The position numbers were made by a program, and so were the translations under genes. This document shows positions 36,689 through 49,671 of a stretch of DNA of 64,000 nt, piece by piece (within the stretch, counting starts at the first letter, position 1; every line of letters begins with the position of its first letter). The notes under the pieces are model-generated. The model searched no databases. It had not been told where the DNA came from and was given only the letters and a program-made list of their open reading frames with translations. This DNA is from Taylorella equigenitalis ATCC 35865 (GTDB lineage: Bacteria; Pseudomonadota; Gammaproteobacteria; Burkholderiales; Burkholderiaceae_B): the NCBI RefSeq assembly GCF_000276685.1, contig NC_018108.1, positions 1,054,001-1,118,000 on the forward strand, read 5' to 3'.

Positions 36689-39259
36689 TTAATTGCTAAA
36701 TATAAACTGATCGCTAGCCTCATCAAAACCCACTTTGACAGTATCTTTTGCAGAGAACTCCCCTTGCAGAATCCGCTTAGATAAAGGATTTTCGATTAGC
36801 TGCTGAATAGATCGTTTCAGAGGACGTGCTCCAAACACAGGATCAAAGCCTGCTTCAGCAATTTTAGCAATTGCTTCATCCGATATTTCAAGATTCATCT
36901 CAAACTGAGCCAATCTCTGAGCCAAGCGTTTAATCTGTATTTTGGCAATGTTCGCAATCTGCTCTTTCTCCAATCCATGAAATACTACGATTTCATCGAT
37001 ACGATTTAGAAATTCAGGGCGAAATGAATCCTTCAACTCATCCCAAACTACATCCTTAATCTTCTCATAAGGTTCACCACTCATTTTCTGAATTTGCTGT
37101 GATCCAATATTTGAAGTCATAACAATTACAGTATTGCGAAAGTCAACTGTACGTCCTTGACCATCTGTCAATCGCCCGTCATCAAGCACTTGAAGCAGAA
37201 TATTGAACACATCTGGATGAGCTTTTTCTATTTCGTCAAGCAAAATCACACTATACGGTTTACGACGAATAGCCTCAGTCAAATAGCCACCTTCTTCGTA
37301 TCCAATATATCCAGGAGGGGCACCTATCAAACGAGCCACAGTATGTTTCTCCATAAACTCACTCATATCAATGCGAACCATATGCTCATCTGAATCAAAT
37401 AAGAAATTTGCAAGAGCCTTAGTCAATTCAGTTTTACCCACACCAGTCGGCCCTAGGAACAAGAAAGAACCATACGGTTTACTAGGATCCGCAAGCCCCG
37501 CACGCGAACGCCTAATCGCATCAGAAACCAGACGAACGGCCTCATCCTGACCAACTACACGCTCATGCAAACGATCTTCCATAGTCAATAATTTCGCCCT
37601 CTCACCTTGCATCATCTTGGATACAGGTATACCAGTAGCACGAGAAACAACTTCTGCAATCTCCTCTGTGCCAACCTCGGTGCGCAATAATTGATTTTTA
37701 ACTTCACCTTTTTCAGCTGATTTCAGACGAAGCTCAAGGTCTGGCAATTTTCCATATTGCAATTCCGATAGCTTTTCATACTCACCCTGACGTTGATATT
37801 CAGCCATCTGTGCCTTAACCTTATCGATATCTTCACGTATGGACTGCACACTATGAACAGAAGATTTCTCCGCCTTCCAAATTTGCTCATAGTCATCGTA
37901 TTCACGTTGCAATCTTGCAAGTTCATCCTCAATCAACTGAAGTCGACGCTTAGATGCCTCATCATCCTCACGACGCACAGCTTCACGCTCGATCTTAAGC
38001 TGAATAATGCGACGGTCCAAACGGTCCATAACTTCTGGCTTAGAATCAATCTCCATACGGATGCGAGCTGCCGCCTCATCGATTAAATCAATTGCTTTAT
38101 CAGGTAGAAACCTATCAGTTATATATCTATTACTTAATTCCGCAGCCGCCACAATTGCAGGATCGGTAATCTCCACCCCGTGATGGATTTCATAGCGCTC
38201 TTTCAAACCACGAAGTATGGCAATAGTCGCCTCCACATCAGGCTCATCAATAAGCACCTTTTGGAAGCGTCGCTCAAGTGCAGCATCTTTTTCGATATAT
38301 TTTCTATATTCATCTAAAGTGGTCGCCCCTATACAATGCAACTCTCCTCGTGACAATGCAGGCTTAAGCATATTCCCCGCATCGATAGCACCCTCAGCAC
38401 CACCAGCACCAACCATAGTATGAATTTCATCAATAAAAACGATATTATTACCCTCGTCTTGTGCAAGCTCTTTTAATACAGCTTTTAAGCGCTCTTCAAA
38501 TTCACCCCTAAATTTAGCACCAGCAAGTAAAGAAGCCATATCTAATGACAACACACGTTTTCCGCGTAATGACTCTGGAACCTCATCGTTAACTATTCTC
38601 TGTGCTAGTCCTTCCACAATAGCAGTTTTACCCACACCAGGCTCACCAATAAGGACTGGATTATTTTTACTTCGACGCTGTAAAATCTGTATCGCACGAC
38701 GAATTTCATCATCGCGACCAATTACAGGGTCAAGTTTGCCCATACGAGCACGCTCAGTTAAATCGGTCGTATATTTTTTCAATGCTTGTCTTTGAGATTC
38801 GCCTTCTTGATCTGATACTGTACTATCTCCACGAATCGCCTCTATAGCAGCGAGTAATGCCTTTTTCTCAAGACCACAATCTTTCAAAATAGTCCCTAGT
38901 TCGCCTTTATCCTCTGCTAATGCAACCAAAAACAATTCGCTAGCAATAAAATTATCCCCACGCTTAGAAGATTCTTTATCAGTTTTTAACAGCAGTTGAT
39001 TCAAATTTCGACTAATTTGGATTTCATCCGCCCCTTCAACCTTAGGCAAGTTTTTCAACGCCAAATTTAGCTTAGTTTGCAATTGATTAACGCGAACACC
39101 CGCCTGTGCAAGCAAACTGGTAATTCCAGAACTATCATCAGCCAACATCGCCGACAACACATGATGACCTTCGATATACTGATTGTCGTTACGAGAAGCT
39201 AAACTCTGAGCATCCGCAATTGATTGCTGGAACTTAGTAGTAAATTTTTCAAAACGCAT
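36689..39259 (-). CDS. clpB: ATP-dependent disaggregase ClpB
   Basis: An 856-residue class I Hsp100. In order: Clp N-domain; first AAA+ module with Walker [10 protein letters not shown] and Walker [10 protein letters not shown]; the long coiled-coil middle domain (about 410-520) that marks ClpB rather than ClpA or ClpC; second AAA+ module with GPTGVGKTE and [12 protein letters not shown]-terminal small domain. The IGF/LGF loop for ClpP is absent, as expected. It rescues aggregated proteins with DnaK. A sigma-32-type promoter lies at 39291-39317. Confidence 0.97.
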   Translation of the reverse strand: MRFEKFTTKFQQSIADAQSLASRNDNQYIEGHHVLSAMLADDSSGITSLLAQAGVRVNQLQTKLNLALKNLPKVEGADEIQISRNLNQLLLKTDKESSKRGDNFIASELFLVALAEDKGELGTILKDCGLEKKALLAAIEAIRGDSTVSDQEGESQRQALKKYTTDLTERARMGKLDPVIGRDDEIRRAIQILQRRSKNNPVLIGEPGVGKTAIVEGLAQRIVNDEVPESLRGKRVLSLDMASLLAGAKFRGEFEERLKAVLKELAQDEGNNIVFIDEIHTMVGAGGAEGAIDAGNMLKPALSRGELHCIGATTLDEYRKYIEKDAALERRFQKVLIDEPDVEATIAILRGLKERYEIHHGVEITDPAIVAAAELSNRYITDRFLPDKAIDLIDEAAARIRMEIDSKPEVMDRLDRRIIQLKIEREAVRREDDEASKRRLQLIEDELARLQREYDDYEQIWKAEKSSVHSVQSIREDIDKVKAQMAEYQRQGEYEKLSELQYGKLPDLELRLKSAEKGEVKNQLLRTEVGTEEIAEVVSRATGIPVSKMMQGERAKLLTMEDRLHERVVGQDEAVRLVSDAIRRSRAGLADPSKPYGSFLFLGPTGVGKTELTKALANFLFDSDEHMVRIDMSEFMEKHTVARLIGAPPGYIGYEEGGYLTEAIRRKPYSVILLDEIEKAHPDVFNILLQVLDDGRLTDGQGRTVDFRNTVIVMTSNIGSQQIQKMSGEPYEKIKDVVWDELKDSFRPEFLNRIDEIVVFHGLEKEQIANIAKIQIKRLAQRLAQFEMNLEISDEAIAKIAEAGFDPVFGARPLKRSIQQLIENPLSKRILQGEFSAKDTVKVGFDEASDQFIFSN

Positions 39260-39290
39260 AATAGCCTCACAAATTTTTCTATGATATGTA

Positions 39291-39317
39291 TATATGGGAA
39301 ATTATTTATTTATCAAG
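39291..39317 (-). promoter_or_regulatory. Heat-shock (sigma-32) promoter of clpB
   Basis: On the minus strand CTTGATA (39317-39311), 12 bases, then CCCATATA (39298-39291), close to the known CTTGAAA / CCCCATNT consensus. It would give a leader of about 25 bases before the clpB ATG. Confidence 0.75.
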
Positions 39318-39345
39318 AGTCTAAAATAACTATTTTGCCCTTTTC

Positions 39346-39960
39346 ATGACAACTAGCGATTCCTCGGGAAACATTCCACCTCTTACAATTATCGATACAT
39401 GCGTAAATATGCATTACTTTACGTTGGCAATGTTTCTGCGACTGCATTCCCACGGTCTTTGCCAGCCTATATGGAGCGAAGAAATCGGACGTGAATGGCG
39501 CCGAAATGCTGCCTCGATATGGAAAAAACCACAAGAATTTATTGATTCTGAATGGATGAGATTTAATGAAATTTGCCCGAGTGCTAATCTCGGGGAGCTC
39601 AATATATCGGAACAGATTTACACAAAAGCTCTACGTTCCACAGATCCAAAAGACAGACATGTCGCTTTGGCTTCCATTGTTGCACAAAAGAGGTTTAATC
39701 AAAATTGTAGCGTTTTAATTACTTGGAATTTAAGGGACTTTAGTCGCTCAAACCTTAGGGACAATCGTGTTATATTGAATACTCCTGATGAGCTACTGAC
39801 TGCCTATTTTGAAAAATATCCCGACCTAGTTTTTCAACTAGTTAAAGAAGGACTGGAGGAACGCGATTTTTTAGAATTGCCTAAACTTACGCGAGATCAA
39901 TTATTAAAACGTGAAGGGTTAAACAGGTTAAATCGCAGAATAAATTCTAGTTACAATTAA
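39346..39960 (+). CDS. PIN-domain protein
   Basis: A 204-residue protein, divergent from clpB. The acidic positions expected of a PIN-fold ribonuclease are visible: Asp17 in TIIDTCV, Glu in WSEEIGREW, Asp in DPKDRHVALAS and Asp in TWNLRDF. It has a C-terminal extension of about 60 residues. No VapB-like antitoxin ORF is adjacent, so it is probably not a classical VapBC toxin. The start lacks a clear ribosome site. A TGGCAATG element at 39425-39432 is in the frame. Confidence 0.72.
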   Translation: MTTSDSSGNIPPLTIIDTCVNMHYFTLAMFLRLHSHGLCQPIWSEEIGREWRRNAASIWKKPQEFIDSEWMRFNEICPSANLGELNISEQIYTKALRSTDPKDRHVALASIVAQKRFNQNCSVLITWNLRDFSRSNLRDNRVILNTPDELLTAYFEKYPDLVFQLVKEGLEERDFLELPKLTRDQLLKREGLNRLNRRINSSYN

Positions 39961-40276
39961 ATTCAATACTTATGGATCAATAAACGTCTATGCAGATTCC
40001 TTCAAAAAATGTCCCTAAGCTCATAAAAATTCTTATATTTGTATTGACTTATTTAGTAACCCTATTGGTTTTAACAAATAATTTATATTATTAGATACTT
40101 AAATATATGTTCCAACCTTTATTTTCTAACTTAAGTTTTAAGTATGGTTGGGGGGATATAACAGAAATTTAATTTTACCTATTGCTTCTTATTAATATCA
40201 TTCTGTCTATATTAATTTACAAGTTGATTTTATCTTTAAATCAGAAAAAAAATAATCTCTCATCCAAACTACTAAA
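39961..40276. other. AT-rich intergenic region with one possible small membrane ORF
   Basis: 39990-40094 (+) encodes 34 residues, polar MQIPSKNVPKL then a helix IKILIFVLTYLVTLLVL, ending NNLYY, but without a ribosome site. A second hydrophobic frame near 40174-40278 lacks an ATG. The convergent ends of the PIN and ftsB genes lie on either side. Nothing else is seen. Confidence 0.3.
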
Positions 40277-40642
40277 TTAACGATCTTGTTTAGCGCCTTT
40301 ATCTTTCTTAGGATTGTTATGTGGAACTTCCGTTTGGGAATTTAGATTCGGCTTCTGTACATTCGACTTAGTTGGCTCCACGACTCGCACAAATATCTGA
40401 TCCTTGCTAATCATATTCATTTCTTGACGTGCTATGTCCTCAATAGCCTCAGTACCCGTGGACAAGTCCTCAATCTCCGCCTGCATAGCATTATTCCTAG
40501 CGGTCATCGCTGCAGACTTGTCCTTTTCGTTTTGAAGTTGTTCTTTTAATTCTTCCACTCTTTTATAACCTTTACTGCCAAAATAAAGCGGATATTGGAT
40601 GGCAATGCAAGCAAATATGAGTACTAGAATTAATCGACGCAT
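40277..40642 (-). CDS. ftsB: Cell division protein FtsB
   Basis: A 121-residue bitopic membrane protein: a short N-terminus, one membrane helix (about residues 3-20), a coiled coil (VEELKEQLQNEKDKSAAM) and the conserved region IEDIARQEMNMISKDQIFV. FtsB joins FtsL and FtsQ to switch on septal wall synthesis. The basic, Asn/Pro-rich tail of about 30 residues is not conserved. It lies 16 bases after eno, the usual order in proteobacteria. Confidence 0.92.
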   Translation of the reverse strand: MRRLILVLIFACIAIQYPLYFGSKGYKRVEELKEQLQNEKDKSAAMTARNNAMQAEIEDLSTGTEAIEDIARQEMNMISKDQIFVRVVEPTKSNVQKPNLNSQTEVPHNNPKKDKGAKQDR

Positions 40643-40658
40643 AAAAAGCTACTACAAA

Positions 40659-44504
<3,846 letters not shown>

Positions 44505-44638
44505 TCAATTTTCTAGATTCGGTTATTGATTTTTAAATGATAAAAAAGTCCCTAGTTAAAGCATTTTTTCTCAATTAGGGCATAAACTATTATTTAACTT
44601 ACAGGACTTGGAATCATTGTATAAGTGGCTTAAATAAC

Positions 44639-45853
44639 ATGGGACTACTTTTAAAAATATTGCTATCCCTTCCACTCCTTCTTAGGACAGATGGATTAAG
44701 TAATGTTTTTTCTCAAATAGTACATACTCAATGCAATTCAATCCCCTACTCAGGGGCAAACAGCAGTTGCTACTACTTTTACAACGAATTACTTGAAAAT
44801 ATATATACAGAAAAAATATCAACTTTTACAAATGACCCTAACTATGAATCTATAAAATTCTATAAAAACAACTTGGATATAGCTTGCAAATATAATGCTA
44901 ATAACTATGCTATAGATGGCTACGATGCAAACTGGTATGCATATGAAAACTGTTCTTTCACTAATAATTTGATTCTTTTAAAAAATATATTTATAAATTA
45001 CAAAAAGGATCCCGATTCTACATTCAGCCCTAATTGCAATTCGTATAAAAATAAAGAAGATATTGCCAAAATACAATATTTGATAAATGCAGAAAAACTT
45101 CAAATTGCTGAGGATATAGGTTTTCTTAGGGATGAAGATAACAATGATGTTTATATTGATCAAGAATGGTATGAAACTTACAAATTAAGTCTTCAATATC
45201 TAGAAGATATTAAAAAGGATTTGAATAAATTCTATAAATTAGGATGTTTCAATTCCAATATTGAAACACTGATTAATATATTGAGGTATGCCTACAATGA
45301 TAGTTTAGGGTTATTTTTACTGAACAACGATAAATTTGAAGATCTAGACGAATTAACCTCTCAGCTTTACTTCCCTTGTGACTCAAACTGTAAAAAATTT
45401 GATCCTGATATTTGGGTTAAGAATATGAATAATCCCAATATTTCCAAAAGTTGGGTCCAGTACAGTGAGCAATATTGCACCCTTCTAACTGATACATTAG
45501 ATGGATTTGATGCTCAGGATAAATTAAAAAGTTGTACTTATTCAAAACTCTATCGGTTAAATAATTTTGATGATTATTTAAATCAATTTAAAACTGATGA
45601 AACTCTAATTTACACAATAAATAATTTACAGCCATTCATAAATTTAGATATCAGCTACTTTAAAAAGAAAGAAGAGGATTGGATTAATCCATTAAAAAAT
45701 GCTTTCATAGAGTTTTTCGAACATTACTGCTTAAATAATTCAACTTGCGAAAATAAATTACTTAATATTTTTCTTGAAGACCTATTTGAAATACGCGTGC
45801 TTTATAGAAAACTCATTTTCAAAGAAATTGGTTTGAATGAAATCAAATACTAG
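44639..45853 (+). CDS. Exported Cys-rich protein, family member 1
   Basis: A 404-residue protein of a family I do not recognise. It has a hydrophobic N-terminus (about residues 3-20) like a signal peptide and then a mostly helical, acidic, Cys-rich body. It shares with the proteins at 57405, 58661 and 61231 the pattern C-x(n)-C near residue 35-50, GCFNSNI, CDSNCKKFD, SWVQYSEQYC-LL, SCTYSK and EDWINPL. With about 13 cysteines it is likely periplasmic and disulfide-bonded. Unlike the others it has no muramidase gene beside it. It sits alone between pyrG and the LysR gene and looks like an insertion. An immunity role is proposed from the 57 kb context only. Confidence 0.72.
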   Translation: MGLLLKILLSLPLLLRTDGLSNVFSQIVHTQCNSIPYSGANSSCYYFYNELLENIYTEKISTFTNDPNYESIKFYKNNLDIACKYNANNYAIDGYDANWYAYENCSFTNNLILLKNIFINYKKDPDSTFSPNCNSYKNKEDIAKIQYLINAEKLQIAEDIGFLRDEDNNDVYIDQEWYETYKLSLQYLEDIKKDLNKFYKLGCFNSNIETLINILRYAYNDSLGLFLLNNDKFEDLDELTSQLYFPCDSNCKKFDPDIWVKNMNNPNISKSWVQYSEQYCTLLTDTLDGFDAQDKLKSCTYSKLYRLNNFDDYLNQFKTDETLIYTINNLQPFINLDISYFKKKEEDWINPLKNAFIEFFEHYCLNNSTCENKLLNIFLEDLFEIRVLYRKLIFKEIGLNEIKY

Positions 45854-45885
45854 TCCATTTATAAGAAGCTTGTAGATTTATAATT

Positions 45886-46827
45886 ATGGTTTCTCGATTA
45901 GGTACGATTGCCATAGTTGACACCATGCGAAAAATAGCCGTTTCTCAATTGCCTTCAATAACATCCTTACGATGTTTTGAAACCGCCGCCCGACATTTAA
46001 GTTTTACGAGTGCCGCTAAGGAATTATTCATGACGCAAAGTGCTGTCGGAAAGCAGGTTGCATTGCTAGAAAGAGTTCTCGATTGTGAACTTTTTATTCG
46101 GCACAAGCAACGAATAGAGCTTACCCCGATTGGTGAGAAATTCCTCTACGATACGCAGGATATATTAAAAAAAGTTGAAGATGCTGTTCTTAATGTTCTC
46201 TCTCATGGTAATGCAGTTGCTACACTCAATATCATTGCCAACCCTACGTTCTGTGCTCGATGGTTGGTTGTGCTTTTGAAGGGTTTCGGTAAAGCTCATC
46301 CAAACATTCACCTAGAATTTCACGATCATTTAGGAGAGTTGGATTCTACAACCATTAGTGACATGGATATAGGCTTTCTGCATGGTTCGGGTGATTGGCC
46401 TGGTATGACTAGCATAAAGCTTTTCGACTGTAAATTTGTTCCTGTATGTTCACCAGAACTTGAGACTGATGATTTTGATAAACCTAAATGTTCCGATGGG
46501 GTTACTCTAATTCAGACCCGTTTAAGCCCTAGAGCTTGGAATGAATATTTTCAATCCGCAAATGTGAAATGGGAAGGTTTATTTACAGGACCTCGATTTG
46601 ATTCTTTTTATGATGCAATTCATGCTGCGGTTTGTGGATGTGGTGTGGCCTTAGTTCCTGATGTATTAGTAAAGGAAGAATTACAAACTGGGAAACTTAA
46701 GTATGCATGGAATCATAAATTGGATAAAAATTGGGCTTACTTTATGGTACACCCGTCAAATAAAACGGGAGTACCTCATGTAAAAACACTGATAGATTGG
46801 ATAATTCACAGAATCCAAGAAGATTAA
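45886..46827 (+). CDS. LysR-family regulator (GcvA-like), probable control of lysine/pipecolate genes
   Basis: A 313-residue LysR regulator: an N-terminal winged helix with LRCFETAARHLSFTSAAKELFMTQSAVGKQV, then a substrate-binding domain. The opening PSITSLRCFETAARHLSF is of the GcvA type. An alternative start at 45925 (MRKIAVSQLP) fits other family members better. It is convergent with and overlaps the pipecolate oxidase gene by four bases, so a role in controlling the adjacent amino-acid catabolic cluster is reasonable but inferred. Confidence 0.85.
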   Translation: MVSRLGTIAIVDTMRKIAVSQLPSITSLRCFETAARHLSFTSAAKELFMTQSAVGKQVALLERVLDCELFIRHKQRIELTPIGEKFLYDTQDILKKVEDAVLNVLSHGNAVATLNIIANPTFCARWLVVLLKGFGKAHPNIHLEFHDHLGELDSTTISDMDIGFLHGSGDWPGMTSIKLFDCKFVPVCSPELETDDFDKPKCSDGVTLIQTRLSPRAWNEYFQSANVKWEGLFTGPRFDSFYDAIHAAVCGCGVALVPDVLVKEELQTGKLKYAWNHKLDKNWAYFMVHPSNKTGVPHVKTLIDWIIHRIQED

Positions 46828-48119
46828 GATACTATCTTAAGTACTTGACCTGCATGATAAATTGCAATACCCGCATCATACAAACCAGAACGCAAACCTC
46901 TCATTGAAATCGAATTCTCTTCCATTTTCTTAAATGGCAATGGTATAGCTTCCCGGTTGTCTGTATCAAGGTACTCAGCAAAACATTTGCCCATCATGGT
47001 TCCAGTTGTTATGCCACGACCATTGTAGGCAGTTGCCGTTACTATGCCAGGTGCTGGTTCAAAAACTCTCATAATATGATCTTGCGTGAAACCAAATCGA
47101 CCAGACCATCTATATTGCCATTTGGCTTTAGGGGCTAACTCTGGATAGTATTTTTTAAGCACTGCATTAGCCCATGAAACATAAAGTGATTCTTTACCCT
47201 CATGAAAGCCAACTGTACCTAGAAGAACTCGATCCTCCTTATCTCTACGAAATGTAGATAAAGCTAATCGTGTATCCCAAGAGCCCGTGCGATAAGGCAT
47301 AACTTTGTCAGCATCTGGATCTCCAGACATGGGCTCAGTAGCTATCTGATAGTAACCAACGAAATATATGGATTTCAGGATTTCTGTCCATTCGCCTTCT
47401 GTATAGGCATTTGTCCCTATAACTACTTTTTCAGAAGTAACCGAATTAGATTCAGTTTGTACCTGCCATTTTCCATCGGATTTTACAATAGCTTTGACAG
47501 AAGTGTGTTCATATATTTTTACACCTAAATTTTTAGCAGCTTTAGCTAATCCCGTAACGTAGGCATATGGGTTAATAGTTCCTGCACGCCTATCAAGCAA
47601 AGCTTTTTTTATCGCAGTGGTACCAGTGTACTCAAGACACTTGCTACCTGTGAGAACCTCACAATCCACACCTCTACTAGAGAATTGTTTATATCGGTCA
47701 TCGACATCTGCTTCGCCTGCAGCATTATGTCCCATATGTAAGTTACCGACCCGCACATCCTGTGCATCAATTTGGAAGCGGTCAATCGTATTCCATACTA
47801 GTGATGGGGCATCTCCTAATGCTTTATTCAATATTTCGCCTTGAGTTTCGCCTAAGAAATTATTTAAATCCCTAGGAGTAGCCCAAGTGCCAGCATTTAC
47901 ATAACCCACATTACGTCCAGACCCACCACTTCCGATAATATTAGCTTCTAAAAGAACAACAGAATACCCTTTTTCAGCAAGGTGAATGGCTGCTGATAGG
48001 CCAGTATATCCTCCACCAATTATACAAACTTGTGTAGTCTCATCAGTTGAGAGCTTTGGAAAACTCTCAACTTGAGATTTATCAACTATTTCAGGCCATA
48101 AATTTTTATCTTCTAGCAT
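46824..48119 (-). CDS. amaA: FAD-dependent L-pipecolate oxidase (AmaA-like)
   Basis: A 431-residue DAO-fold flavoenzyme with the FAD motif GGGYTGLSAAIHLAE near residue 35, GSGGSGRNVGYVNAG, and the C-terminal FAD contact GRGITTGTMMGK. The family includes gamma-glutamylputrescine oxidase and AmaA, which oxidises L-pipecolate to piperideine-6-carboxylate. The AmaA call rests on the neighbours: amaB, a piperideine-2-carboxylate reductase-like gene and hglS are in the same locus. It is last in the operon amaB-nhaC-amaA. Confidence 0.75.
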   Translation of the reverse strand: MLEDKNLWPEIVDKSQVESFPKLSTDETTQVCIIGGGYTGLSAAIHLAEKGYSVVLLEANIIGSGGSGRNVGYVNAGTWATPRDLNNFLGETQGEILNKALGDAPSLVWNTIDRFQIDAQDVRVGNLHMGHNAAGEADVDDRYKQFSSRGVDCEVLTGSKCLEYTGTTAIKKALLDRRAGTINPYAYVTGLAKAAKNLGVKIYEHTSVKAIVKSDGKWQVQTESNSVTSEKVVIGTNAYTEGEWTEILKSIYFVGYYQIATEPMSGDPDADKVMPYRTGSWDTRLALSTFRRDKEDRVLLGTVGFHEGKESLYVSWANAVLKKYYPELAPKAKWQYRWSGRFGFTQDHIMRVFEPAPGIVTATAYNGRGITTGTMMGKCFAEYLDTDNREAIPLPFKKMEENSISMRGLRSGLYDAGIAIYHAGQVLKIVS

Positions 48120-48131
48120 AATAATCCCATA

Positions 48132-49604
48132 CTATAGACCTTCCCATTTAGCAGGCTCACGATGACGTAACCTATCGCTTTCTTTAATTTTAGGGAAATA
48201 TATTCCAGTCACAGCCCATACTAATCCGATTAAAGGACAGAGCCAACAGAAAAATGCATATGGTGCGTAGGATAAGGTAGCTATACCAAGTGTACCCGCC
48301 ACGAAGCTACCACCCATATTCCATGGAATTAACGGTGAAAGCAATGTACCACAGTCCTCAATTTGTCGAGTAAGATTGGTTTTTTTATATCCTAACTCTT
48401 CAAACTTATCTTTATATAGGCGGGCTGGTAGTACTAAAGTAGTAAATACATCACCGATTAGTGCACCTGTACCGATAATTGTTGTGTAGGAAGCTGCCGT
48501 AAGTGAAACACGATTCTTAATCCATTTTTCGATTTTTTTCAAGATAGCATTCAGTGTGCCATAGTACTCAACAGCACCAATAAATGATAGGGCTAAGATA
48601 GTTAGCAATGTCACCCAAGCCATAGACATAACCCCACCTTTTGAGAGAAGATTGTCTACAACTTCCATGCCAGTAGCACTTTTTACACCATTTTGAAGGA
48701 CATTAAAAAGCTCTTGAACACTAACGTCTTGAACAAAAATTGCAACTAAACTTCCACTCAAAACACCCAAAAATCCAGCAAATACGGCAGGCATTTTAGT
48801 AACAGCTGCGACGATTACTACTAGAGCAGGAATTAATGTGATGATACCTAAATTATAGTTTTTATCCAATGTCTCCTGCATTTCAGTGATTAGGTTCATA
48901 TCCGCACCAGAAGTGTCATATGTACTTCCAAGCCAAGCATATAAAATTAGAGAAATTATTAGACTAGGTATTGTCGTTGGAAATAAATTAGTTATGTGAT
49001 CCCATAAATCAACCCCAGTCGCTGCAGGTGTAAGGTTTGTGGTTTCAGAAAGCGGAGACATTTTATCGCCGAAAAAAGCCCCCGACACTATCGCACCGCC
49101 TGTAACTTCTGGTGGTATATTAAGCCCTGTACCGATACCCATCATAGCTAAACCAATAGTACCTGTAGTACTCCATGATGAGCCTGTAGCAAGAGATATG
49201 ACTACACAGATGATGGTTAAAGAAACTAAAAAGTTAGAAGGTGTGAAAATTTTAAATCCATAATATAGAATCGTAGGAACGGTACCGGCAGCAATCCAAA
49301 CTCCAATAACCATACCAATAATCAGCAGAATAAGTATTGCGGGCAATCCTACACGTACCACTTTTAAAAAGTGGTTTTCCATATCAATCCATCTACCCTT
49401 TCTTACATAAATAAGTAGACCAGTAATAGATAGACCAAAAGCCAAGGGAACATGTGGTGTAAAGTCTTTAAAGACTAGAAACTGAATCATCAACAAAATA
49501 GTTGTGATGATTAGTGGCAATACATCTAATAAAAAGTTACCACTACTGGGAAGAATCTCTTTTTCTGGATCCGTGGCTTGAATTGGGTTATTTAAGCTAC
49601 TCAA
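48132..49604 (-). CDS. nhaC: NhaC-family antiporter-like carrier
   Basis: A 490-residue polytopic membrane protein with about 11-12 helices and the NhaC signatures GSSWSTTGTIGLAMMGIG and SGAFFGDKMSPLSETTNL. NhaC proteins exchange Na+ and H+, but members in amino-acid catabolic operons may carry the amine or amino acid. Its place between amaB and amaA suggests import of lysine or pipecolate; this is inference. Gaps are 12 bases to amaA and 67 bases to amaB, the latter with a possible GCCTC/GAGGC hairpin. Confidence 0.85.
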   Translation of the reverse strand: MSSLNNPIQATDPEKEILPSSGNFLLDVLPLIITTILLMIQFLVFKDFTPHVPLAFGLSITGLLIYVRKGRWIDMENHFLKVVRVGLPAILILLIIGMVIGVWIAAGTVPTILYYGFKIFTPSNFLVSLTIICVVISLATGSSWSTTGTIGLAMMGIGTGLNIPPEVTGGAIVSGAFFGDKMSPLSETTNLTPAATGVDLWDHITNLFPTTIPSLIISLILYAWLGSTYDTSGADMNLITEMQETLDKNYNLGIITLIPALVVIVAAVTKMPAVFAGFLGVLSGSLVAIFVQDVSVQELFNVLQNGVKSATGMEVVDNLLSKGGVMSMAWVTLLTILALSFIGAVEYYGTLNAILKKIEKWIKNRVSLTAASYTTIIGTGALIGDVFTTLVLPARLYKDKFEELGYKKTNLTRQIEDCGTLLSPLIPWNMGGSFVAGTLGIATLSYAPYAFFCWLCPLIGLVWAVTGIYFPKIKESDRLRHREPAKWEGL

Positions 49605-49671
49605 TGCATTCTCCTAAGAGTTAGGTTGAGGGAGAGCCTCAAGATAAGATATCCCGAGGCTTACGTAGCTA

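Noticed and set aside
39346-39960. VapC toxin of a VapBC pair
   Set aside because: The protein is longer than VapC and no small antitoxin gene lies next to it.
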